A stretch of DNA of 11,404 nt from E44-bin32 sp034430615 (GTDB lineage Bacteria > Chloroflexota > Anaerolineae > Anaerolineales > E44-bin32), in contig DAOUEJ010000217.1 in NCBI GenBank assembly GCA_034430615.1, positions 1 to 11,404 on the forward strand, given 5' to 3'. Under the pieces are notes generated by a model that did no database searches, had not been told where the DNA came from, and saw only the letters and a list, made by a program, of their open reading frames with translations. The stretch's first letter is position 1; every line of letters begins with the position of its first letter. Below, piece by piece: positions 5,936 to 11,404 of the stretch. The translations under genes were made by a program, and so were the position numbers.

Positions 5936-6844
5936 GTGTCGACTGCCGAACGCACAGGCTACGTTGACGTGCCGGGTGGGCGGGTATGGTACAAGGTGGT
6001 AGGCGTGAAGGAGGAGGGTATTCCTCTGCTCACTTTACACGGCGGGCCCGGAATGCCTCATGACTATCTGCAACCCCTGGAGGCCTTGTCGCACGAGCGC
6101 CAGGTGATCTTTTACGATCAATTGGGGTGTGGCAGGTCTGACCTCCCGGACGACCCGAACCTATGGCGAATCGAGCGTTTTGTGACAGAGCTGAAGAACG
6201 TGCGCCAAGCGCTTGATTTAGATCGTTTCCACCTGCTGGGCCACTCCTGGGGGACCATGCTGGCCGTCGACTACGTGTTGACCAATCCGGAGGGCATGGT
6301 CAGCCTGATCCTGGCCAGCCCCTGCCTGAGCGTGAGCCGCTGGATGCAGGACGTTGGGGCCTTCAGGAAACAACTCCCGCAAGCGGTGCAGAGCGTCCTG
6401 GAAGAGCATGAGGCCTCAGGGTCGATCGATTCCCCCGAGTATGAGGAAGCCACGATGGTCTTTTATAAACGACACTTCTGCCGGCTGGAGCCTTGGCCAG
6501 ATCCCATGAAGCGGACCTGGGATCGGATTGGGCTATCGGTCTATAACACCATGTGGGGGCCGGCTGAGTTCCTGCAAACCGGTAACTTGGAGGACTTCGA
6601 TCGCACGGATCGGCTGAGAGAGATTCGGGCGCCGGTTTTAATTACATGTGGCCGCTATGACGAGTCGCCGCCGGAAACCAACCGCTGGTATCAGGGATTG
6701 TTCCCTGATGCCGAGCTGGTGGTCTTTGAGCGGAGCTCGCATACGCCGCATCTTGAGGAGAGTGAGCGCTATATTGCTACCGTCCGGGAGTTCTTGCGTA
6801 GCGTTGAGCCCAGAAAGAGGTTAATCATCGATACGGCAACCTGA
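5936..6844 (+). CDS. pip: Alpha/beta hydrolase, proline iminopeptidase type (S33)
   Basis: This is 302 residues with the full layout of a proline iminopeptidase, which removes N-terminal proline from peptides in the cytoplasm. HGGPG (35-39) is the oxyanion-hole motif of this family, YDQLGCGRSD (60-69) the conserved strand turn, and GHSWG (102-106) the nucleophile elbow with Ser104. The other triad members are likely Asp242 (CGRYDES) and His269 (SSHTPHLEE). Residues about 130-220 form the helical cap that fixes specificity. There is no signal peptide. The GTG start is set by AAGGAGGTG 5 bases upstream. Amino-acid amidases and epoxide-hydrolase-like enzymes share this outline, so exact substrate is unproven. 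A promoter with a tandem repeat lies directly upstream. An APC-type amino-acid permease two genes downstream is consistent with peptide or proline salvage. Confidence 0.87.
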   Translation: MSTAERTGYVDVPGGRVWYKVVGVKEEGIPLLTLHGGPGMPHDYLQPLEALSHERQVIFYDQLGCGRSDLPDDPNLWRIERFVTELKNVRQALDLDRFHLLGHSWGTMLAVDYVLTNPEGMVSLILASPCLSVSRWMQDVGAFRKQLPQAVQSVLEEHEASGSIDSPEYEEATMVFYKRHFCRLEPWPDPMKRTWDRIGLSVYNTMWGPAEFLQTGNLEDFDRTDRLREIRAPVLITCGRYDESPPETNRWYQGLFPDAELVVFERSSHTPHLEESERYIATVREFLRSVEPRKRLIIDTAT

Positions 6845-6845
6845 G

Positions 6846-6874
6846 TTGACCATGTGAGCTTGAGGAGATATTAA
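6846..6874 (+). promoter_or_regulatory. Candidate promoter for the nucleotidyltransferase-like gene
   Basis: TTGACC (6846-6851), a 17-base spacer and TATTAA (6869-6874) begin just after the hydrolase stop. Using it would give a leader of about 170 bases before the ATG at 7052. The match is moderate. Confidence 0.4.
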
Positions 6875-6892
6875 TTTACCGCTGATAACCGC

Positions 6893-6946
6893 ACCCGGCA
6901 GAAGGAGAGTGAGGGCGCTCCCCCTGGACATCACGGGTCTCCGGGT
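6893..6946 (+). ncRNA. Possible structured leader RNA
   Basis: Downstream of the candidate promoter, ACCC (6893-6896) can pair with GGGT (6943-6946), GGAGA (6904-6908) with TCTCC (6938-6942), and GTGA (6909-6912) with TCAC (6931-6934). The result is a long stem with two bulges. It matches no riboswitch I know, and the pairing is short enough to be chance. Confidence 0.25.
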
Positions 6947-7051
6947 AGATAGGGCACCGGCGCCTCTGTGGGTGTGGCGGCGCATGCAGGTTCGAACATC
7001 GCCTCTTGATGGCACAAACTAGAAGATCGTTTTGTGAGAAGGGGTCATCGC

Positions 7052-7822
7052 ATGGCTGAGATTCAACAACCCGATCCCCAACAAATGAAGGCTGAGGCAA
7101 AGCATATTCTTGCGCAAGCCGAGCAGGCGGGAGTGACACTGCGCCTGATCGGGGCGCTGGCCTACGAATACCAATGTCCCAAGTTCAACCATCTGCGTCA
7201 GGCAATGGGCCGGGCGCTCTCGGATCTGGATTTCGCTGCTCTATCCAGCCAATGGCAGAATGTAGTCAACTTCATGGAGGGCTTGAGCTATCACTTCGAC
7301 GATCGACGGGCCATGCTGCATGGCAATGACCGGGTGATCTTCTTCCACCCTCAGGGATTTCGGGTGGACGTCTTTTTCGATCGGCTGGACATGTGCCACG
7401 CGGTGGACTTCCAGCGGCGGCTGGATCTTGACCCGCTCACCCTCTCGCTCGCCGACCTGTTGCTGGAGAAGCTGCAGATCGTTGAGCTCACCCAAAAGGA
7501 CGTGATAGATACGCTGATACTTTTACGGGAGCACGAGAGTGGCGAGGGGGATTCGGCGATCGACGCATCCTACATCGCGAAGCGCTTCAGCAGCGATTGG
7601 GGGTTCTACTACACCGCCACTGAGAATTTAATGCACATTCGCGATCAGGCGCTGGACCAGTTCGAACCCTTGGGCGCCGAAGATCGCGCGGTGGTGAGAC
7701 AGCGTATCGACCGGCTCCTGGAGAGGATTGAGGTAGAGCCAAAATCCATGAAATGGCGCCTGCGGGCGGCGATTGGCTCCAGGATAATCTGGTACAAGCA
7801 CGTCGGAGATTTAGAACGCTGA
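7052..7822 (+). CDS. Nucleotidyltransferase-like protein, unknown substrate
   Basis: This is 256 residues. The ATG at 7052 is preferred over GTG 7034 because AAGGGG lies 8 bases upstream of it and GTG has no ribosome site. The order of motifs matches minimal nucleotidyltransferases: a strand ending LIGALA (32-37), where the usual hG[GS] has become IGA, then SDLDFAA (57-63) with Asp58 and Asp60 as the expected metal ligands, then FRVDVFFD (103-110) with the third acidic residue Asp106. The rest is helical and charged, including LSLADLLLEKLQIVELTQKD, a feature I recall from uncharacterised nucleotidyltransferase-fold proteins. AbiEii/MenT-like toxins share the fold, but no antitoxin-like gene is next to it. 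The changed Gly-Ser motif makes transfer activity uncertain. It sits between the hydrolase and the permease on the same strand and may have its own promoter. Confidence 0.68.
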   Translation: MAEIQQPDPQQMKAEAKHILAQAEQAGVTLRLIGALAYEYQCPKFNHLRQAMGRALSDLDFAALSSQWQNVVNFMEGLSYHFDDRRAMLHGNDRVIFFHPQGFRVDVFFDRLDMCHAVDFQRRLDLDPLTLSLADLLLEKLQIVELTQKDVIDTLILLREHESGEGDSAIDASYIAKRFSSDWGFYYTATENLMHIRDQALDQFEPLGAEDRAVVRQRIDRLLERIEVEPKSMKWRLRAAIGSRIIWYKHVGDLER

Positions 7823-7864
7823 GTCTCGGGCGCCTAAGAAGCGCAGTGAGGGTGTCAAAAGGAG

Positions 7865-7879
7865 AGAAAGGAGGTGATC
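7865..7879 (+). promoter_or_regulatory. Orphan extended Shine-Dalgarno match
   Basis: AGAAAGGAGGTGATC is the full complement of the conserved 16S rRNA 3' tail (15 bases). No ATG, GTG or TTG follows at a usable distance; the GTG inside it overlaps the site. It lies 66 bases ahead of the permease start, which has its own GGAGG. It could be a ribosome standby site. Confidence 0.4.
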
Positions 7880-7914
7880 AGCGGGCACTCTAGCGAGGGA
7901 ATTTCAGCCGCTGA
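7878..7914. repeat. 7-bp inverted repeat in the permease leader
   Basis: TCAGCGG (7878-7884) pairs perfectly with CCGCTGA (7908-7914) around a 23-base loop. It begins at the end of the orphan Shine-Dalgarno match and stops 16 bases before the permease's own ribosome site. Confidence 0.3.
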
Positions 7915-7944
7915 CTAGATCTTTGCAATTGGAGGAAATGTAAA

Positions 7945-9591
7945 ATGACTACAGGAGAGGAAGTTCAACGAGGCGTGTTTAGACGAACAGCATCTGGATT
8001 GACCCGAGAAATCTCGCCGGTACAGCATTGGATCTACAATGTATTCACTCTGCTGGTCCTGACCGGCGCGGCGTTTTTCTATCTTTGGGCGCCAGGTGTC
8101 TACCCGGGAACCAGCCCTGTCATGGGACTCGTTATAGCCAGCCTCGCAATAATCCCCATCTACACCGCCTATTCCATGCTGGCATCGGCGATGCCGCGTA
8201 GCGGCGGTGACTATGTGTTTCAAAGCCGTATCCTGCACCCCGCCATCGCCTTCATGGCTCTGTTCGCGATGGTGATCTGGCTTTGGTACTGGTTGGAACT
8301 GAGCGGGTTTTGGATCGCCTCCATGGTCTTCTCGCCGCTATTCTCGATGCTCGGCGCGACCACCGGCAACGTCTCTCTGCTGAATCTGGCAACCTGGTTT
8401 AGCTCGCAACAAGGAATCTTCTGGAGTGCGATTGTCACCAACCTGGTGATTGCTGTCGCCTTCATCTCTGGCCTTCGTGCTTATCTGAAGGTCCAATCGT
8501 TCCTTTTCGCCGGCGTGATCATCAGCTTGGTTACTATGTTTATCTTGCTGCTCACCACCTCACATGAGACCTTCGTCACCAATTTCAACAGCCTGATGGC
8601 TGCCTTCGATCCGCAGCAGACAAATTACTACAAGTACGTGATTGAAACCGCCTACGCCAATGGTTTCTCACCCTCAACCGGCGGCGGTTTAAACGGGCTG
8701 ATCGCGGTCATCGCAATCGCATGGTTTAATCTGATCTGGGCTGTATGGTCTATGCCCAATCTTGGCGAGATCAAACACGCCCATAGCTTCAGCCAGCTCA
8801 ACCGGGTGATGCAGCTCTCACTGCTCTTCGGTCTGCTGGTGCTCGGTGGGACCATGGCGCTGTTGACCAAGGTGGCCGGCGGGGAGTTCCTGCAGGCCGC
8901 GGGCTTTAACTGGTGGAATGGAACCATCGACTACCCGGTGTTCCCGTACTCCAGCATCCTGACCTCGGTGATGGGAGGCTCGGCGCTGGTTGTGATCTTG
9001 ATCCTGGTGGGCTTCTTTACCCAGGCCATTCAGCAGACTTTCAATGTCTTCGTAGGTGGGACGCGTCTGATCGTAGCCATGAGCATGGACCGCGTGCTGC
9101 CGGAGGGGCTCGGGCGCATCAGCAGACGCTTCCGCGGGTCACCAGTGAATGCCATTCTGTTCCTGCTCATTGGTGGCGAGGTGCTCGCGTTGTTGTTCTT
9201 GATTGCGCCGAATGTCGAGAGCTACGCGCTATCCACCTCCCTCTCGGCCACCTTCTACCAGACGTTGACAATGCTGGCCGCAGCTATCTTCCCGTGGAGG
9301 GCCAAGCGGATCTACCAGGCCTCACCAATATCCAAGCTCAAAGTGGGCAAGATCCCCTTGGTGACACTATGCGGTTCCTGGGGGGTGCTTGTCGGGGTTG
9401 TGCTGTTGTATTTCTATCTCACCGACCCGGGGCTGGGCCTGCGGCCGTTGCCTGGAGAGACGCTGTTGGGGTTCATCGGCATGCTGGCCGTTTTCGCTGG
9501 CGCTTTCATATGGTTTTGGGTCGCAAGGGCAATCAATAAGAACCGCGGAATCGATATCGACTTGAATTTCCAAGAGCTTCCACCTGAATAA
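7945..9591 (+). CDS. APC-superfamily amino-acid permease
   Basis: This is a 548-residue integral membrane transporter of the amino acid-polyamine-organocation superfamily (AA_permease_2 type), a proton- or exchange-driven carrier for amino acids or related solutes. About twelve hydrophobic segments run from residue 30 to 530. The hallmark PRSGGDYVF is at 84-92, at the start of the third segment, as in APC carriers that bind the substrate amino and carboxyl groups near broken helix 1. The N-terminal 28 residues and the C-terminal tail (INKNRGIDIDLNFQELPPE) are hydrophilic and probably cytoplasmic. GGAGG (7931-7935) lies 9 bases before the ATG. The substrate cannot be read from sequence. The preceding proline-iminopeptidase-like gene suggests amino acids released from peptides. 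A 15-bp hairpin and a phosphoesterase gene follow on the same strand. Confidence 0.88.
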   Translation: MTTGEEVQRGVFRRTASGLTREISPVQHWIYNVFTLLVLTGAAFFYLWAPGVYPGTSPVMGLVIASLAIIPIYTAYSMLASAMPRSGGDYVFQSRILHPAIAFMALFAMVIWLWYWLELSGFWIASMVFSPLFSMLGATTGNVSLLNLATWFSSQQGIFWSAIVTNLVIAVAFISGLRAYLKVQSFLFAGVIISLVTMFILLLTTSHETFVTNFNSLMAAFDPQQTNYYKYVIETAYANGFSPSTGGGLNGLIAVIAIAWFNLIWAVWSMPNLGEIKHAHSFSQLNRVMQLSLLFGLLVLGGTMALLTKVAGGEFLQAAGFNWWNGTIDYPVFPYSSILTSVMGGSALVVILILVGFFTQAIQQTFNVFVGGTRLIVAMSMDRVLPEGLGRISRRFRGSPVNAILFLLIGGEVLALLFLIAPNVESYALSTSLSATFYQTLTMLAAAIFPWRAKRIYQASPISKLKVGKIPLVTLCGSWGVLVGVVLLYFYLTDPGLGLRPLPGETLLGFIGMLAVFAGAFIWFWVARAINKNRGIDIDLNFQELPPE

Positions 9592-9619
9592 GCTGGCCAG
9601 GCGGAATGCAAGAGGGTCA

Positions 9620-9653
9620 AACCCGTTGCCGGCAGGCTTGCCGGCAACGGGTT
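9620..9653. terminator. Perfect 15-bp intercistronic hairpin, no T tract
   Basis: AACCCGTTGCCGGCA (9620-9634) and TGCCGGCAACGGGTT (9639-9653) are perfectly complementary around GGCT, making a GC-rich stem 29 bases after the permease stop. No T run follows on the plus strand, so intrinsic termination is doubtful. A processing or mRNA-protecting hairpin, or an attenuator before the phosphoesterase, is as likely. Confidence 0.6.
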
Positions 9654-9714
9654 GCCCAAGAAGGGAGTGAACACCTTGAGCCTTTTCAGCCGGAAAAAGC
9701 GCCGCAAGGAGCCA

Positions 9715-10659
9715 ATGACAAGGGTGTTTTTCGCTACTGACATCCACGGCTCCGACCCAGCCTTCTTCAAGTTTCTGAACGCCGCCGAGCACTACCAGGC
9801 GGATGCCCTAGTGCTGGGCGGTGACATCACTGGCAAGATGGTGATCAGCATCATCCGGCGGCCTGGTGGATGGGAGGCTAACCTCTTTGAGCATAAGTAT
9901 GTGCTGGAGACAGAAAGCGAGCTGGCTGAGCTCGAGAAAATCATCCGCACCAATGGATTCTACCCCTACCGGACCACCGAAGAGGAGGTTCGGGATCTCG
10001 AAGCAGATCCTGAAAAGGTAGATGCCTTGTTCTTGCGACTTATGAAGGAGTCTGTAGCCCGATGGATGGATGTTGCCGAGGATAAGCTCAAGGGCCGCGG
10101 CGTGCGTTCTTTCATCTCACTGGGAAACGATGATAGGGATGAGATCATACCGGTGATCGAGGGATCCGAGGTAATGACCTACGCCGATGGCAAAGCGGTC
10201 TGGCTCGATGAGCTGCACGAGATGGTCAGCGTTGGCCATGGAAATATGACTCCTTGGCACTGCCCGCGCGATCTGCCGGAGGGACAATTGGCAGAGAGAA
10301 TTGAAGCCGCGATCTCGCAGGCCAAAGACCCCACGCGTGCGCTGTTCAATTTTCATGTCCCGCCTTATGACAGCGAGCTGGACCTGGGTCCGCAGCTAGA
10401 CAATCAGTTACGGCCGGTGCTGGTGGGTGGACAGCCCAACATCGTTCCCCTGGGCAGCACTGCCGTCCGGGAAGCGATCGAGCGTTACCAGCCGCTGGCA
10501 GGGTTGCATGGGCACATCCATGAGTCTCGTGGAGCGAGCAAGATCGGACGCACTATTTGCATCAACCCGGGCAGCGAATACTCGGAAGGCATCCTGCGTG
10601 GGGTATTGCTCAATTTGCGAGATGGCCAGGTCGTGAGCTACCAGTTAATATCGGGGTGA
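9715..10659 (+). CDS. Calcineurin-like metallophosphoesterase
   Basis: This is 314 residues from the ATG at 9715, predicted to be a cytoplasmic two-metal phosphoesterase. The metal-binding motifs are all present: DIHGS (Asp9, His11), LGGDI (Asp37), LGNDDRD (Asn138 with Asp139 where many members have His), NFHVPPYD (His214) and GLHGHIHES (GHxH, 266-269). An insert of about 95 residues between the second and third motifs (about 42-136) contains charged, helical sequence and may form a cap. The substrate is unknown; relatives hydrolyse phosphodiesters, nucleotides or protein phosphates. The ATG fits the family, with AAGGAG just 3 bases upstream. TTG at 9676, with GGGAG 8 bases ahead, would add a very basic 13-residue extension (MSLFSRKKRRKEP) and is a real alternative. 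The hairpin upstream divides it from the permease, with which it may share a transcript. Confidence 0.85.
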   Translation: MTRVFFATDIHGSDPAFFKFLNAAEHYQADALVLGGDITGKMVISIIRRPGGWEANLFEHKYVLETESELAELEKIIRTNGFYPYRTTEEEVRDLEADPEKVDALFLRLMKESVARWMDVAEDKLKGRGVRSFISLGNDDRDEIIPVIEGSEVMTYADGKAVWLDELHEMVSVGHGNMTPWHCPRDLPEGQLAERIEAAISQAKDPTRALFNFHVPPYDSELDLGPQLDNQLRPVLVGGQPNIVPLGSTAVREAIERYQPLAGLHGHIHESRGASKIGRTICINPGSEYSEGILRGVLLNLRDGQVVSYQLISG

Positions 10660-10761
10660 ATTTCAAGGGCAGAGCCAAGCTCGCAAACTGAGTCGCCGGG
10701 ATTCGTAAAGCAGCAAATGAAACATGAGAAGGGAGAGTAGGCCAAGAAAAGAGATCAGTAT

Positions 10762-10800
10762 CAGGCGTAAGAGGAGCTTTTCACCTCTTTCAGGCGCCTG
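10762..10800. terminator. Bulged hairpin after the phosphoesterase, possible terminator
   Basis: AAGAGG (10769-10774) pairs with CCTCTT (10784-10789) around a 9-base loop, and CAGGCG (10762-10767) can pair with CGCCTG (10795-10800) outside it across a T and a TCAGG bulge. It lies 103 bases past the phosphoesterase stop with no T tract, so any terminator role is weak. Confidence 0.3.
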
Positions 10801-10881
10801 CAGAAGTTCAAGGCCTGCCTGGGGAGGGGAGCTGTGCGCTCGATAGGCCTACTTGTTTCACACACTCTTGTTGGAGCTTAT

Positions 10882-11166
10882 TTATTGGGTTAGTGCCTGG
10901 TGGTCTTCTACTTTTCGATGGGATAGCAAGAATTGCTGCAGGACGGTCCGCGTCTTTCTTACACTTTCGCAATACTCGCATGGAACAATCTGTTTATTGC
11001 CTCCCTTGTTAAACCCAGAAATTGCTTCAATCTCCAGCATGATTCATCGCGCATCTTTGTGTAGGAGAACCCGACCCGTAATACCGTCTATATTGCCATC
11101 TCTGGTGCGAAATAGTTATCCAAAGCACTCTCGCCTAGGCCGAGCACCCAAGCCAGCGAGGTGCAT
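10882..11166 (-). pseudogene. Possible degraded coding remnant with two in-frame stops
   Basis: One minus-strand frame from ATG 11166 to TAA 10884-10882 reads as protein-like sequence interrupted by TAA at 11118-11116 and TGA at 11046-11044. The segments are MHLAGLGARPRRECFG, LFRTRDGNIDGITGRVLLHK and IMLEIEAISGFNKGGNKQIV, then PCEYCESVRKTRTVLQQFLL. The CEYC pair could be a zinc ligand. An intact ORF of 52 residues (ATG 11040 to 10882) covers the last part but has no ribosome site. The shared frame across both stops, rather than shifts between frames, suggests a decayed gene. I do not recognise the family, and the case rests on my reading of the peptides, so it is tentative. Confidence 0.3.
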
Positions 11167-11183
11167 GATATCAACTTGTTTAA

Positions 11184-11404
11184 TCAGTTTACTTCCAACT
11201 TGACAAACAAGACCTCGGATTGCCGCCTATTGATCCCGGTTAGGATCCTTTGAATCGTTGCGCTCAATCGATCTTCTAGCCAATCCCTGGTGAACTCGTC
11301 ACTCACGCCCACTGTCAGGACATCATTTTCGTAGGAAACTCCGCCGGATTCCTTGAGTCTTTCCTCGTAGCTCGCTCTGGGCATCTGGTCCTTAAGCTGG
11401 TTTT
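11184..11404 (-). CDS. DnaA domain-I-like protein, C-terminal part (runs off right edge)
   Basis: The frame is open from the right edge to TGA 11186-11184, giving 72 residues of a protein whose start lies outside the window. The sequence (NQLKDQMPRASYEERLKESG, then GVSYENDVLTVGVSDEFTRDWLEDRL, then SATIQRILTGINRRQSEVLFVKLEVN) follows the pattern of the DnaA N-terminal domain. That pattern is L-x-x-QM-x-R-x-[SF], a hydrophobic strand ending in VGV, then F-x-x-DWLE-x-R at the start of a helix and a last helix with a strand. In DnaA this domain binds helicase-loading and dimerisation partners. Here it lies at the C-terminus, an arrangement I recall from Chloroflexota plasmid- or phage-replication-type proteins, so a replication role is a hypothesis. 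An internal ATG at 11384 is unlikely to be the true start because the conserved LKDQ lies before it. Confidence 0.55.
   Translation of the reverse strand, partial: NQLKDQMPRASYEERLKESGGVSYENDVLTVGVSDEFTRDWLEDRLSATIQRILTGINRRQSEVLFVKLEVN

Larger units (their letters stand above)
10660..11183. other. Stretch with no intact gene after the phosphoesterase
   Basis: The first 190 bases contain the hairpin at 10762-10800 but no gene I can support. From about 10882 to 11166 the minus strand carries a frame that reads as coding apart from two internal stops, described separately. A plus-strand open frame at 10853-11203 starts at TTG without a ribosome site and looks like an antisense shadow of that remnant. 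Confidence 0.45.

Noticed and set aside
6950..6970. AGGGCACCGGCG resembling the T-box motif
   Set aside because: The central UGGN of the T-box sequence is missing and no terminator/antiterminator pair is present.
6981..7000. GGTTCGAAC resembling a tRNA T-arm
   Set aside because: The flanking bases do not form the 5-bp T stem, and no acceptor or anticodon arms can be built around it.
8913..9539. 208-codon plus-strand frame within the permease
   Set aside because: It overlaps the permease out of frame and its sequence lacks any domain-like pattern.
10853..11203. 116-codon plus-strand frame
   Set aside because: TTG start without ribosome site, odd composition, and it is antisense to a more protein-like minus-strand frame.
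1..11404. CRISPR array or phage att sites
   Set aside because: No regularly spaced repeats were seen; the only tandem repeat is the two-copy 13-mer at 5865-5890.

Overview
The window looks like accessory DNA from an environmental, probably uncultured bacterium. It is a mosaic of blocks that differ in base composition and gene style. Nothing identifies the host firmly. The genes from about 5.9 kb onward, and the DnaA domain-I-like fragment at the right edge, remind me of Chloroflexota (Anaerolineae-like) genomes, but that is an impression from memory and not a measured result.

Left block (1-2081): the start of a lipoprotein gene runs off the left edge on the minus strand. A complete ISEcp1-like IS1380-family insertion sequence follows (361-2081). 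It has matched 14-bp terminal inverted repeats and a transposase of exactly the family length, broken by one missing base in an A run. No 5-bp target duplication flanks it. Sequence immediately right of its right end changes abruptly to GC-rich DNA.

Second block (2082 to about 4256): GC-rich DNA with a 389-bp stretch lacking a convincing gene, then two closely spaced lipoprotein genes. The first is a six-repeat beta-propeller-like protein and the second a small NTF2/SnoaL-like protein. The style is actinobacterial and unlike the flanks, so the block is either cargo or rearranged DNA at the IS end, or a chimeric assembly join at a repeat.

Third block (about 4257-5935): AT-richer DNA with an ATPase of the AAA_14/DUF4143 type, whose near-consensus promoter seems to place the transcript start on the ATG (leaderless). 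Its 3' end runs into the remains of two minus-strand genes (5505-5908) that appear cut on both sides.

Fourth block (5936-10659): four plus-strand genes. These are a proline-iminopeptidase-type hydrolase behind a promoter with a 13-bp tandem repeat, a nucleotidyltransferase-like protein behind a possibly structured leader, an APC-family amino-acid permease, and a calcineurin-like phosphoesterase separated from the permease by a perfect 15-bp hairpin. The hydrolase and permease could serve peptide and amino-acid salvage together, which is inferred from proximity only.

Right block (10660-11404): a hairpin, a likely degraded minus-strand coding remnant, and the 3' part of a minus-strand gene with a DnaA domain-I-like sequence that continues past the right edge. 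I see no CRISPR array, rRNA gene or convincing tRNA gene.
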